The position numbers and the translations under genes were made by a program. Below the pieces are notes generated by a model that saw nothing but the letters and a program-made list of their open reading frames with translations, ran no database searches and had not been told where the DNA came from. This document shows, piece by piece, positions 47,324-57,054 of a stretch of DNA of 64,000 nucleotides (positions are counted from its first letter, which is position 1; each line of letters opens with the position of its first letter). Source of the DNA: Thalassolituus oleivorans MIL-1 (lineage in GTDB: Bacteria > Pseudomonadota > Gammaproteobacteria > Pseudomonadales > Oceanobacteraceae); contig NC_020888.1 in assembly GCF_000355675.1 (NCBI RefSeq), forward strand, positions 3,145,501 to 3,209,500, written 5' to 3'.

Positions 47324-48174
47324 TAGCGTCCACGCACCTTACTTTCTACTTCTTCGAAACTCGGTCGGCCATGCGTGAAGAGCGACTTACGACCAAATTC
47401 AACCGCGAGTTGCGGTGGTAATCCGTTCAACGAAGCAATGATGCATGCACGGGTAGCTTCGTAGAGCTTAATCTCATCCTCGGCGAGATGTCTCATGGTT
47501 GCCGATATCGGGCCGACCATACCGTAGGCGAGGAAAACACCACTAAAAGTCCCAACCAGTGCTGCCGCAACGTGACCACCGATTTCACTCACTTCGCCAC
47601 CAATCGCTCCCATAGTAATAACGATACCCAGAACCGCGGCGACAATACCAAACCCCGGCAATGCGTCGGCAACTTTGCCCACCGCCATTCCCGGTTGTTC
47701 TAGTTCGTGCAGGCGTGCTTCGATCTCTTGGTCCATCAATGACTCGAGTTCAAACGAGGTTAAATTCCCCGCCGCAATAATACGAAAGTAATCAGCAATA
47801 AAATTGGATAACTCAAGGTTGCCTTGGATTGCGGGATAACGCGAAAACAAGGCACTGGACGATGGACTTTCAACATCGCTCTCAATCGCCATAATGCCTT
47901 CACGGCGAGCCTTGTTAAGGATGTCGTAAATTAATCCGAGCACGTCCATATACATGGCTTTGTTGACGCGGCTGCCCATGATGACTTGAGGCATCATACG
48001 AAAACACTCAAGGATTACATGTAACGGATTCGACAAAACGAAGGCGCCGAATGCCGCACCACAAATAATCAAAATTTCAAATGGTTGCCACAGTGACAGC
48101 AGCTGACCATGTGACATCACAAAGCCATACATCACACTGCCGAACACAATGAACAGCCCCACAATAAACAGCAT
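47323..48174 (-). CDS. motA: Flagellar stator protein MotA
   Basis: A 283-residue membrane protein with four helices: near residues 3-20, 28-50, 168-190 and 200-225. The cytoplasmic loop has the charged residues contacting FliG, and P-G-F-G-I-V-A-A-V-L-G is typical. It forms the proton-driven stator with MotB. The rest of the flagellar genes lie elsewhere. Confidence 0.96.
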   Translation of the reverse strand: MLFIVGLFIVFGSVMYGFVMSHGQLLSLWQPFEILIICGAAFGAFVLSNPLHVILECFRMMPQVIMGSRVNKAMYMDVLGLIYDILNKARREGIMAIESDVESPSSSALFSRYPAIQGNLELSNFIADYFRIIAAGNLTSFELESLMDQEIEARLHELEQPGMAVGKVADALPGFGIVAAVLGIVITMGAIGGEVSEIGGHVAAALVGTFSGVFLAYGMVGPISATMRHLAEDEIKLYEATRACIIASLNGLPPQLAVEFGRKSLFTHGRPSFEEVESKVRGR

Positions 48175-48319
48175 TCAATACGATCCTTGCAGCAAAATCT
48201 GACGATATAGAAACGTTAGGTAACAGCAGTGACGAAATTGTCACACATCCATCCAAGCAAAACTCATAACCCGACTATAGTAAGTAAAGGTCACAAACAG
48301 CAGTTGCACAAACTTAGAC

Positions 48320-50044
48320 ATGACACAGACAACCTTTACGCACCCGAGCGCCAGTCAATGGGAAGAAGTTCTCGCTTTTACGGACTTTCCAATCTTGCAG
48401 GAAACACGCGAACAACTGCGCCTGCATCTGAAAAATCCACAAGTGAGCTTTGATGAATTGATCCACATAGTGGATCGAGATCCAGCCCTGTGCTGGCACC
48501 TGTTGCAAGCCGCCACCCAACAAAACCCAGATTGCCGCGAGCAGTTATCTGGGGCGTTGAGCTGCCTGTCGCTGTTGGGGATGCAAGAACTTGTAAGACT
48601 CGTGAAAAACTTGAAGGTCGTCGCTCAAGATAGTGAAGATGAAGGCGACCGCCTCTATCGACAGGCGCTGATCACCGCCTGTCTTGCAGGGAATCTTGCG
48701 GCTCAATGGGCAAAAGAAAAGGGCACCTGCGCCCCAGGTTATGCGCAGTGGAGCACCATGCTCGCCCACTCGGTATTTTGGCCGTGGCTATTACTGCATG
48801 GCAATGCCCGCAATTGGTTGCATTGTGTGAGCACAGGATGCGATTTAATACCGGCTACCGAAGTAATATTTGGGCCTGATAGCAACAACTGGCAGCGCCT
48901 TGCAAAGCGCTATCAATTACCGCGCATGGCGTTAGATTTGTTCCGCCAAGAAGCCTTACCCAATGCCCATGACTGGCAATCGTTACGCCGTCATGATCCT
49001 CGCGATGACAACAAACAACGAGCGCTCGTTCATCAATGCCAAACACCGGCAATGACAGCTATGCTTGCCAGTTCTATGGCTTGGCATCTACACATGGCAC
49101 CCCAAAGTCGACATGCCGAACGCTGGCTAGCTTTAGCCAGTCACGGCTTAGGTAAACCGCTAATACAAGTTCAACAGGACACGCGTCGTGCCCAAGTCGA
49201 CATCAGTCATCAACAGAACTGCGGCTTGGCAACAGGTTTATCGCTACTGGCGAGTCCGCAGCCGACCAGCCGCGAATACCCTATTTATGCGTTACCATCG
49301 CTGGTCGTTCAAACACCTAAAAAATCAGTGGCGTCCGTGGCAGTTGCGACTCCCATGCCAACCGACGTCTCAACGACGAATATTGAGCCAGAGGCCAAAC
49401 AACCGATACGAATCAAGGCAACCTCGACCACCACACCAGAGCTCACTCCCTCGAAATCAAAGCAAACAGAGACCTCTGATCACGGCCAGGCGTACTTGGC
49501 CAAGTTAATGCGTCAACTGCAGCAAGAACCTAGTAGCTTTGGCGATTGGCATTCTTTAATGCAAGGAGTACTGAAGGGGATTTGCCGCGGCGTCGGCTTA
49601 GAGCATGCCAGTGTCATGCTGCTTGATCGCGACCGCCAACGCTTGCGTATGGTATATAGCGAAAACTTTGAAGCACTGGGAGCGCTGGCTCAGGTTCGAA
49701 TTCCGTTGGACAGCGCGCCTTTATTCCGCCAACTGCTCAAAAAGAATGCCTGTTTGCGGCTAACTGAATCGAATCGCGAACAATATCTAAGAGGTATGCC
49801 AACAGCGATTGCCGAACTGATTCCATTGCAAGTTTCAATCATGTCGATTTCAGCGGGCAATGCCCCTATCGGAATTGTTCTAGCCTGTAATAGACAAGGC
49901 AAAGGCATGATCAAAGCAGAGCAGTACGAGGCGTTTAGGCTGTTATGTACCATGACAAGCCGCAGCCTTGCGGCACTGCGAGCAAATCAGACTAAACAAG
50001 TAAAGGTAGAGGTCACACAAATCGTCCGCTCATCCGGAACCTGA
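48320..50044 (+). CDS. HDOD and GAF domain signalling protein
   Basis: A 574-residue protein. The N-terminal part (about 20-290) is an HDOD domain (L-H-I-V-D-R-D-P-A-L-C-W-H-L-L-Q-A-A then S-C-L-S-L-L-G). A Thr/Pro-rich linker (about 330-390) joins a C-terminal GAF-like domain (about 395-560). HDOD proteins act in bacterial signalling without a known enzymatic activity. Position between motA and the rhodanese gene matches Pseudomonas. Confidence 0.82.
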   Translation: MTQTTFTHPSASQWEEVLAFTDFPILQETREQLRLHLKNPQVSFDELIHIVDRDPALCWHLLQAATQQNPDCREQLSGALSCLSLLGMQELVRLVKNLKVVAQDSEDEGDRLYRQALITACLAGNLAAQWAKEKGTCAPGYAQWSTMLAHSVFWPWLLLHGNARNWLHCVSTGCDLIPATEVIFGPDSNNWQRLAKRYQLPRMALDLFRQEALPNAHDWQSLRRHDPRDDNKQRALVHQCQTPAMTAMLASSMAWHLHMAPQSRHAERWLALASHGLGKPLIQVQQDTRRAQVDISHQQNCGLATGLSLLASPQPTSREYPIYALPSLVVQTPKKSVASVAVATPMPTDVSTTNIEPEAKQPIRIKATSTTTPELTPSKSKQTETSDHGQAYLAKLMRQLQQEPSSFGDWHSLMQGVLKGICRGVGLEHASVMLLDRDRQRLRMVYSENFEALGALAQVRIPLDSAPLFRQLLKKNACLRLTESNREQYLRGMPTAIAELIPLQVSIMSISAGNAPIGIVLACNRQGKGMIKAEQYEAFRLLCTMTSRSLAALRANQTKQVKVEVTQIVRSSGT

Positions 50045-50097
50045 CAGACGCCAGCAGCTCAGATACACTTGCGGTTTTCTGATCAAAGCGACTTACC

Positions 50098-50937
50098 ATG
50101 CCGACATCGTCCTCTCATACCTTGCCATTATTATTAGAGCCCGAAGATCTAGCGGAATTACTGCCGCTAGATGGCGTGTTGATTATTGACCAATGCAAAG
50201 CGGAGACTTTTTTAGAGCACCACATTCCGGGCGCCGTTCATCTCGACTTCAAACGCTTGCAATTAGGAATAGCACCCACGCCCGGCGCACTGCCATCAAA
50301 CGCCGATTTAAGCGCGGTATTCAGTGAACTAGGCCTAACGCCAGACACTCACGTGGTATGCAGCGATGATGAAGGTGGCGGTTGGGCAGGCCGTTTAATT
50401 TGGGTGTTAGATAGCATTGGCCATAAACAATACTCCTATTTAAACGGCGGTATTGTTGCTTGGTTGGATGCAGGATTACCGACCGAGTCAGGTGCCAGCA
50501 TACCAACAGCATCTGAATATGTGGTTGATTATATTGACCAGAGCGTATCCATTACCAAAGAACAAATAAAAGCCGCTTTAGGCTCATCTAAGTTTGCCAT
50601 CTGGGATGCACGTTCACCGGCAGAATACTCGGGCGAAAAAGCAATTTCGCCGCGCGGCGGACATATTCCTACCGCCGTTAATTACGAATGGACCTTGGGT
50701 ATGGATAAATCCCGCGCACTTCGTATTAAAGAGCTAAACACATTTAAAACGCAGTTGGCTGAAATGGGATTGGATAAAAACAAGACTATTGCCACTCACT
50801 GCCAAACGCATCACCGCTCCGGCTTTACCTATTTAGTCGGAAAAATTTTAGGTCTCACCATGCGCGCTTATGCTGGCTCATGGGCTGAATGGGGAAGTGA
50901 CACCACGACTCCCGTGACCACTGGCAAAAAGCCATAA
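50098..50937 (+). CDS. rhdA: Thiosulfate sulfurtransferase (rhodanese, RhdA type)
   Basis: A 279-residue two-domain rhodanese. The C-terminal domain has the active loop C-Q-T-H-H-R-S-G with catalytic C235, the loop known from Azotobacter RhdA and not the usual CRKGVT. The N-terminal domain lacks a catalytic Cys (C-S-D-D-E-G-G). The gene sits 10 bases before psd, as in Pseudomonas. Confidence 0.93.
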   Translation: MPTSSSHTLPLLLEPEDLAELLPLDGVLIIDQCKAETFLEHHIPGAVHLDFKRLQLGIAPTPGALPSNADLSAVFSELGLTPDTHVVCSDDEGGGWAGRLIWVLDSIGHKQYSYLNGGIVAWLDAGLPTESGASIPTASEYVVDYIDQSVSITKEQIKAALGSSKFAIWDARSPAEYSGEKAISPRGGHIPTAVNYEWTLGMDKSRALRIKELNTFKTQLAEMGLDKNKTIATHCQTHHRSGFTYLVGKILGLTMRAYAGSWAEWGSDTTTPVTTGKKP

Positions 50938-50947
50938 GGAATTATCT

Positions 50948-51805
50948 GTGAATACCGACAAATTATTTATCGCTACCCAACATTTACTACCACAGCATTT
51001 ACTTTCTCGCTGTGTCGGCTGGCTTGCTGGTTGCGAAGTAAGCTGGATTAAAAACCCATTAATTCGCGCATTCATTAAACAGTACGACGTCAATATGGCT
51101 GAAGCAAAACGCCAGACAGCGGAAGAGTTTAGCTGTTTTAACGATTTTTTTACTCGTGAGTTATTACCCGACGCACGTACCGTTGCGCTAGAAGACAATG
51201 TCATCACCTCTCCTGCCGATGGTGCTGTATCTCAATTAGGCCCAATTAAAGGCGGACGGGTATTTCAAGCTAAAGGCCAAGATTACTCGCTAGTAGAATT
51301 GCTGGGGGGCGATGAAGAACGCGCACAGCCCTTTCAAGAAGGTGAATTCGCAACCATTTACCTATCGCCAAAAGATTACCACCGCGTGCATATGCCGATC
51401 ACAGGCACACTACGTGAAATGATTTATGTACCGGGTGATTTATTCTCGGTAAACCAAACAACGGCTGAAAACGTACCACGCTTATTTGCTCGCAATGAAC
51501 GCGTAGTCGCGATTTTTGATACCGCTCGTGGCCCTATGGCGATGGTATTGGTCGGCGCTATGATTGTGGCAGCCATTGAAACCGTGTGGCACGGCTTAGT
51601 AACTCCGCCAAAACGGGAAAAACGTGTGGCTCGTTATGGTATTCCTGAAAACATCACCATTGAAAAAGGTGATGAAATGGGACGCTTCTTATTGGGGTCA
51701 ACCGTGATTTTATGCTTCCCGAAAGACACTATGCATTGGTTGGAAAATCAGACCGCGGGGGCTCCGCTACGCATGGGTGAAGCCATCGCGATGACGATGG
51801 AGTAA
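50948..51805 (+). CDS. psd: Phosphatidylserine decarboxylase proenzyme
   Basis: A 285-residue pyruvoyl enzyme making phosphatidylethanolamine at the inner membrane. Self-cleavage is predicted at Gly250-Ser251 in F-L-L-G-S-T-V-I. The conserved D and H (S-P-A-D-G, Y-H-R-V-H-M-P) of the processing triad are visible. Start GTG 50948 has AAGGAATT upstream. Confidence 0.96.
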   Translation: MNTDKLFIATQHLLPQHLLSRCVGWLAGCEVSWIKNPLIRAFIKQYDVNMAEAKRQTAEEFSCFNDFFTRELLPDARTVALEDNVITSPADGAVSQLGPIKGGRVFQAKGQDYSLVELLGGDEERAQPFQEGEFATIYLSPKDYHRVHMPITGTLREMIYVPGDLFSVNQTTAENVPRLFARNERVVAIFDTARGPMAMVLVGAMIVAAIETVWHGLVTPPKREKRVARYGIPENITIEKGDEMGRFLLGSTVILCFPKDTMHWLENQTAGAPLRMGEAIAMTME

Positions 51806-51809
51806 TGTC

Positions 51810-52724
51810 GTGATTCGGCAGTTAGGCACAAACAAACTGCCAACATTGAACCTGCTGCGCACGTTTGAAGCAGCAGGAAAACATCTGAGTTTCAAACTTG
51901 CAGCTGAAGAATTGTGCGTTACACCATCAGCGGTTAGCCAACAAATTCAGTTACTAGAATCTCAATTAGGTGTAGCGTTATTCGAACGTAAAAATAGATT
52001 ACTATTATTTACCTCAGCGGGTGCAGAATATTGGAAAAACGTTAATCAACAATTGAATAACTTGCGAGATGCAACCACACAATTACGCCAGCAACACGGA
52101 GTGCAGAGGCTAACCGTTAGCGTCATGCCCCCAGTTGCACATCAGGTCGTTTTTCCCAATTTAAATGATTTCAAACAACAGCACCCAGACTTAGAACTTC
52201 ATATCGAAACGGGATTAAGCTATGCCGATTTACAACAAGGTACTGCGGATATCGCTATACGCTATGGCATCCCACCATGGCATGAACTTGAACATGAAAA
52301 ATTACTCGATGTTTGTATACAAGTAGTGTGTCCTCCCGGATTTACCCAACGCTATCAATTAACACAAAATTCCAAAAATATTTGCGATGTTCCACGCGTA
52401 GAAATGACTGGCCGCCCAAAAAGTTGGGAGCGCTGGTTCGAACAGTCTGGTAGCCAGAACGATGAGAATAATAGTTTTACTGGCGCTGTATTTTACGTTG
52501 ATGATTATCCTGCTGCAATTCAAGCGGCCGAATCACTCGGTGCCGCTTTAGCACTCTCCCCCATAGAAAACAACCTTATTAAATCTGGACGTTTAGAGGC
52601 GCCCTATCCACCGATAGGACCTTTAGAGGAGGCCATCTACGCGGTGTATTCTCCAGCAAGGAAATTTGACCCAATCGTTCGAAGCTTTATTGACTGGCTG
52701 AAGGTGAAACTGGCCCAACTCTAG
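51810..52724 (+). CDS. LysR family transcriptional regulator (GcvA-like)
   Basis: A 304-residue LysR protein starting at GTG four bases after psd. The helix-turn-helix is K-L-A-A-E-E-L-C-V-T-P-S-A-V-S-Q-Q-I-Q; the N-terminus L-P-T-L-N-L-L-R-T-F-E-A-A resembles GcvA/AmpR-type members. It is upstream of the unknown-GMC-AhpD genes on the same strand and may control them. Confidence 0.87.
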   Translation: MIRQLGTNKLPTLNLLRTFEAAGKHLSFKLAAEELCVTPSAVSQQIQLLESQLGVALFERKNRLLLFTSAGAEYWKNVNQQLNNLRDATTQLRQQHGVQRLTVSVMPPVAHQVVFPNLNDFKQQHPDLELHIETGLSYADLQQGTADIAIRYGIPPWHELEHEKLLDVCIQVVCPPGFTQRYQLTQNSKNICDVPRVEMTGRPKSWERWFEQSGSQNDENNSFTGAVFYVDDYPAAIQAAESLGAALALSPIENNLIKSGRLEAPYPPIGPLEEAIYAVYSPARKFDPIVRSFIDWLKVKLAQL

Positions 52725-52802
52725 CAGTAGATTTAAATTCAAGTAAGCACAGCTAATCTGACTCGACACTTTTTATCGTTTGTCGGCGAGTTCAAGGCTT
52801 TC

Positions 52803-52822
52803 TATAGTGGCGTATCACTATA
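52803..52822 (+). promoter_or_regulatory. Possible operator upstream of the GMC cluster
   Basis: TATAGTG-GCGTAT-CACTATA, a perfect 7-bp inverted repeat, 12 bases before the start codon of the 172-residue gene. The T-N11-A core typical of LysR sites can be read in it. Confidence 0.35.
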
Positions 52823-52834
52823 AGAGGCCATCAC

Positions 52835-53353
52835 ATGAGTAAAATCATTTCGCTCTCGTCTGGCGATTCACCAGACAAGCACATAGCCCAATCTTTTTTT
52901 CACCATAAACAAACAGAACTTGATGAGCTTTTTGATACCTTGTGCTGTCCTGAGGATGCGCAACTACAAGGAATTACTCACGGCACCTTATTCGCCATCA
53001 AAGGTTTTAATGCGCTGCCACGCACAGCGCATGCCATTGTTTATCGTCTGCTATGCACGTGGATTAATCCTTGGAAAGGCAAAAAATTCGATGCCCTGCA
53101 AGGCGCCAATATTTTATTTTCAAAAAAGGGTTCAACCACTTTTGGGTATTACCATGTGGCCCAAATGAAAGACGACAAAGGGCGGCCTTTCATTTGCCTA
53201 AATTATGACCACGAACGCAATATGGCTTTACTTAAATGTATACGCGGTGAAGCTAGATTATTGCGAGAAGGTACTTGGCTTGCCCGCATGCGTTTAAAAT
53301 CACGCAAAGGCCTTTCGACTTTGCTGTATTTTACGCTGGAAGAAAATGCATGA
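52835..53353 (+). CDS. Protein of unknown function upstream of a GMC oxidoreductase
   Basis: A 172-residue protein I do not recognise. It has no signal peptide or clear membrane helix. A hydrophobic beta-like middle (G-T-L-F-A-I-K-G-F then A-N-I-L-F-S-K-K-G) and a C-terminal basic R-L-K-S-R-K-G are visible. Its TGA overlaps the GMC start (ATGA), so the two are probably made together and may work together. Confidence 0.75.
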   Translation: MSKIISLSSGDSPDKHIAQSFFHHKQTELDELFDTLCCPEDAQLQGITHGTLFAIKGFNALPRTAHAIVYRLLCTWINPWKGKKFDALQGANILFSKKGSTTFGYYHVAQMKDDKGRPFICLNYDHERNMALLKCIRGEARLLREGTWLARMRLKSRKGLSTLLYFTLEENA

Positions 53354-54849
53354 AACTGAGCTACGACACCATAATTATTGGTAGTGGTTTCGGCGGCTCT
53401 GTTGCCGCGAGTACACTATCGAGTGCTGGACAAAATGTTCTGTTAATTGAGCGCGGTCCTTGGCGCGATAGCGCGGCTGTCCGCGCTGCTGGAATACAAA
53501 ACGCTAGCTCTCTACCTAAAGGATATTCTTCTTATTTAGATCTATTACATCGCGTTGGCTATTCAAAAATCAAGGGGACAGGAAAACGGTTAAACCGCCA
53601 TGGTCTGTTTGATATTCATTTCGGCAGCGAAATGACCGTCGTTTGCTCGAATGGCGTTGGCGGCGGCAGTCATGTCTATAGTGCAATGAATACTCGCCCA
53701 GCTAACAATCAATATTGGAATCACCGCAGTAACGAATTGTCCGCCACCAGCATGGAAGAACATTATCAATGGATGATTTCAACCATGAGCGCAAAAGAAC
53801 CTAACATCGACGATAAAATACCTAATTTTACCGGCGAGCGTTTTGCTTCGTCACCACACTTCATCGCTAACGATAAAACCGGTCAGCCTGCGATGTCGGT
53901 ATCCATGAATGGCGATGCCGAAAATTATCGTGATAATAGTTTTTTCGGCAGTGAGAATGGAGCGAAAGCAACACTTGATCGAATCCTGTTGATTCCTGCA
54001 AAGGCACAAGGATTGGAGATAGCGGCATTACATGAATGTTTAAGCATTTGGAAAACTCATGAAGGCTATCGTTTAGAGGTGATGGATCACAATGCTAAAC
54101 GTATCCGACAATTCAGTGCTAAGCGCGTCATATTAGCCGCAGGAACATTGAATACCTTACGATTATTATTTCGTAGTCGCGCACTAGGCGGCCTAACAGG
54201 GCTCAAGAACCTTGGTCATGGCTTTGGTGGCAATGGTGATGTACCTGGGTATTGGGCAGTCAATGAAGCCGGAGCTGATTTCACCCAAGGCATCCCCTGC
54301 CATGGTCGTTTTGCATTACGCGATAGCAAAGGTGATATAGAAATATTACCCGATTTATTACCAGTCGACCTGACGAGCTATGGATTAAATGGTATCGGCA
54401 ATTTACCGATGCCCAGCTTTTTACGTCGACGTTTAAAACAAGACTTAGTTGTCGTTGGCATGGGTTCTGACAATGCCGATGGCGTTGTCGAGTGGCATAA
54501 CGGCAAACTAAGCATTCATTACATACGGCAAAATAATCCAATATTAAAAAGTATCTGCCGCCATTTTGACGAAATAGCGCGCCGCAGTCAGCGACCCATT
54601 TATTATACCGAACGCCATCCACTAACTGTCCATCCACTCGGTGGTGCACGTTTATCAGCCACACCAGATGAGGGCGTTATTAATGGCAATGGTGAGGTTT
54701 GGGATAGCCCTGGTTTATTTATTGCCGATGCGAGTGCCTTGCCAGCAGCTCCTGGGACTCCACCATCAATGACAATTTCTGCATGGTCACGTCACGTAGC
54801 GCTAAAAATATTAACACAGCAAAATAACAACTCAGGAATCAATAGATGA
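53350..54849 (+). CDS. GMC family FAD-dependent oxidoreductase (cholesterol-oxidase-like)
   Basis: A 499-residue flavoprotein. The FAD motif is I-I-I-G-S-G-F-G-G-S-V; the second conserved region G-V-G-G-G-S-H-V-Y-S and the C-terminal H-P-L-G-G-A plus G-L-F-I-A-D-A-S-A-L-P fit GMC enzymes with a cholesterol-oxidase-like fold. It should oxidise an alcohol group; the substrate is unknown. Start ATG 53350 overlaps the upstream stop. It overlaps the AhpD-like gene by four bases. Confidence 0.87.
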   Translation: MKLSYDTIIIGSGFGGSVAASTLSSAGQNVLLIERGPWRDSAAVRAAGIQNASSLPKGYSSYLDLLHRVGYSKIKGTGKRLNRHGLFDIHFGSEMTVVCSNGVGGGSHVYSAMNTRPANNQYWNHRSNELSATSMEEHYQWMISTMSAKEPNIDDKIPNFTGERFASSPHFIANDKTGQPAMSVSMNGDAENYRDNSFFGSENGAKATLDRILLIPAKAQGLEIAALHECLSIWKTHEGYRLEVMDHNAKRIRQFSAKRVILAAGTLNTLRLLFRSRALGGLTGLKNLGHGFGGNGDVPGYWAVNEAGADFTQGIPCHGRFALRDSKGDIEILPDLLPVDLTSYGLNGIGNLPMPSFLRRRLKQDLVVVGMGSDNADGVVEWHNGKLSIHYIRQNNPILKSICRHFDEIARRSQRPIYYTERHPLTVHPLGGARLSATPDEGVINGNGEVWDSPGLFIADASALPAAPGTPPSMTISAWSRHVALKILTQQNNNSGINR

Positions 54850-55436
54850 AACCCATTTTCCGTAAGCGCGTATTTACGCTAGGTCAGTTCCTAAATATGC
54901 TATTCCAAGCGATTATACGACTGCCTATTCTTGTGGCAGCTTTAATTAAACCAAAGACTTCTCCCCAGTTACGAGAACAGGTCATGCTAGCCTGTACATC
55001 GGTAAATGATTGTCGTTATTGCGCATGGGCACACACGCACTTGGCACTTAAAAATGGTGTCGATATTGAAGCAATGAATGCCTTACTAGCATCCTCAGAC
55101 AACCCATTGGGCGGCGAACAAGAAGGAATCGCTATATTATTTGCACAGCATTTCGCGGAATTCAAAGGACGCCCATCAGGCGATGCAGTAGCACGTTTGC
55201 AGTCCGTATACTCTAAGGCACAAGTAAAAGAAATATACGCTTATTTGTACGCTATTTACTTTGCCAATCTGAGCGGCAACACCTTTGACGCTTTACTGGC
55301 ACGATTGCGCGGACAGAAAGTAGAAAACAGTTACATTTTCACTGAAGTTATTAGCTCTGCTTTAAGCTGGCCTATATTAGTATTTATTATGTGGCGATCA
55401 AAAAATGATCGTCGTATTGGTTTAGGCTCATTATAA
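54846..55436 (+). CDS. AhpD-like carboxymuconolactone decarboxylase family protein
   Basis: A 196-residue protein with the AhpD redox motif: E44, C56-R-Y-C59 and H63 in N-D-C-R-Y-C-A-W-A-H. An N-terminal hydrophobic stretch and a C-terminal hydrophobic helix (about 165-185) suggest membrane association, unusual for AhpD. It could remove peroxide made by the GMC enzyme, but this is inference. Confidence 0.78.
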   Translation: MKPIFRKRVFTLGQFLNMLFQAIIRLPILVAALIKPKTSPQLREQVMLACTSVNDCRYCAWAHTHLALKNGVDIEAMNALLASSDNPLGGEQEGIAILFAQHFAEFKGRPSGDAVARLQSVYSKAQVKEIYAYLYAIYFANLSGNTFDALLARLRGQKVENSYIFTEVISSALSWPILVFIMWRSKNDRRIGLGSL

Positions 55437-55469
55437 GTATTTGAACAAAGCGGCTGTCGCAATTGCAGT

Positions 55470-56429
55470 TTAAGCGCGCGTCCAATCAAAACTCAGGACT
55501 TCTGCAATTGCACTCGCCTGCTGTTGATGCATCAGTAGGCGATCTAATCCCATTGCGACACCAACACAACTAGGCAAACCCGAGGCCAAAGCGGCTAATA
55601 GGTTTTCGTCTAACGGTCGTTCCAAATCGAGCGTGCCGCGCTCCCGCTCTTGCTGAAAACGCTGGCGCTGCTCGGCAGGATCTGTGAGTTCAAAATAGCC
55701 ATTAGCCAATTCCGTGCCGTTGAAGAATAGCTCGAAGCGTTGTGCCACAGGGATGCCATCGACATTTGTCGTTACCTGCGCCAAGGCGGCTTGAGATGCT
55801 GGGAAATCGTTAATAAACACGAGTGTATCCGACGGCAAAGCAGGCTCAACCTGATGACTCATGATGATATCTAACCAACCATCGCGGCTTAGTCCTAAAT
55901 CCTGCCCCGCCAGAGTCGTGCCGATAACAGCAAGCTCACTGTCGGTTGCTCTATGTACATCAATATCAACAAAGCGTTGCATGGCTTCCGCATAACTGAA
56001 GTGTAATACCGGGAGCCTTGGCCAACGAGTTTCTAGAGATTGATGCACAATCGTAGCGACCTCATCCATTAGCTGCGAAAGACTCCAACCAAGGCGATAC
56101 CATTCCAGCATAGTAAATTCAGGATTATGTCGCTGCCCTGCCTCTCCGGCACGGAACACTTTACAGATTTGATAAATATCGCCGCTGCCCGCACATAACA
56201 GGCGTTTCATCGCGTATTCTGGAGATGTATGTAGATACCGCCGAGTATCCGTATGAACAAGATCAATACTCATCACATCGATATTAGGATCTGACACAGG
56301 CGCCTGACCTAAAATCGGCGTATCAACTTCTAAGACGCCTTGTTCGGCAAAATATCGACGAATCGTCTGGTAGAGTGACTGACGCGCTAACAGCGCTGTA
56401 CGCGAAGCGGATGGCTGCCAGAGCGTCAT
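55470..56429 (-). CDS. epmA: EF-P-(R)-beta-lysine ligase
   Basis: A 319-residue lysyl-tRNA synthetase paralogue (PoxA/GenX) that attaches beta-lysine to EF-P. Class II motif 2 F-R-A-G-E-A-G-Q-R-H-N-P-E-F and motif 3 G-V-A-M-G-L-D-R-L-L-M are present; the anticodon domain is absent. It is 19 bases downstream of efp. Confidence 0.96.
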   Translation of the reverse strand: MTLWQPSASRTALLARQSLYQTIRRYFAEQGVLEVDTPILGQAPVSDPNIDVMSIDLVHTDTRRYLHTSPEYAMKRLLCAGSGDIYQICKVFRAGEAGQRHNPEFTMLEWYRLGWSLSQLMDEVATIVHQSLETRWPRLPVLHFSYAEAMQRFVDIDVHRATDSELAVIGTTLAGQDLGLSRDGWLDIIMSHQVEPALPSDTLVFINDFPASQAALAQVTTNVDGIPVAQRFELFFNGTELANGYFELTDPAEQRQRFQQERERGTLDLERPLDENLLAALASGLPSCVGVAMGLDRLLMHQQQASAIAEVLSFDWTRA

Positions 56430-56448
56430 CTTGATCGTTACCCTGTAA

Positions 56449-57015
56449 TTAAGCGCGGCTTACGTATTCGCCAGAACGAGTATCAATGCGCAGCATCTCA
56501 CCAATATTGATAAACAAGGGCACTTTAACCACAGCTCCGGTTGACAGCGTTGCGGGCTTATAAACACCTTGCACTGTATCGCCTTTAACACCCGGATCGG
56601 TTTCCGTTACTTCTAGCTCAATAAAGTTTGGTGGAGCAACAGTCAAAATCGCACCGTTGTATAACACAACCACGTATTTCTCTTGTTCTTTCAACCACTT
56701 AACCGTGTCACCAACAGCTTCGGCAGATGCGCCGTGCTGCTCGAACGAGCCATCAGTTGCCATAAAGTGCCAGAACTCGCCATCGTTATAGAGATATTCC
56801 ATATCCAACTCGATAACATCCGCGCCTTCCAACGAATCACCCGACTTGAACGTCTTATCAATGGTACGGCCAGTGCGTAAGTTGCGTAACTTCACGCGAT
56901 TGAAGGCCTGTCCCTTACCTGGCTTCACATAATCGTTCTCGATAATCGAACAGGGCTCATTGTCTAGCATGACTTTAAGACCTGATTTGAATTCGTTGGT
57001 AGAATAATTTGCCAT
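56449..57015 (-). CDS. efp: Elongation factor P
   Basis: A 188-residue EF-P that helps the ribosome at polyproline. The modified lysine is K34 in V-K-P-G-K-G-Q-A, matching the beta-lysine type and the two modification enzymes beside it. Start ATG 57015 gives exactly the family length; four upstream residues are dropped. Confidence 0.97.
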   Translation of the reverse strand: MANYSTNEFKSGLKVMLDNEPCSIIENDYVKPGKGQAFNRVKLRNLRTGRTIDKTFKSGDSLEGADVIELDMEYLYNDGEFWHFMATDGSFEQHGASAEAVGDTVKWLKEQEKYVVVLYNGAILTVAPPNFIELEVTETDPGVKGDTVQGVYKPATLSTGAVVKVPLFINIGEMLRIDTRSGEYVSRA

Positions 57016-57054
57016 GTAGATATCCAATCACTTTCTTTAGGAATATAAAATAAG

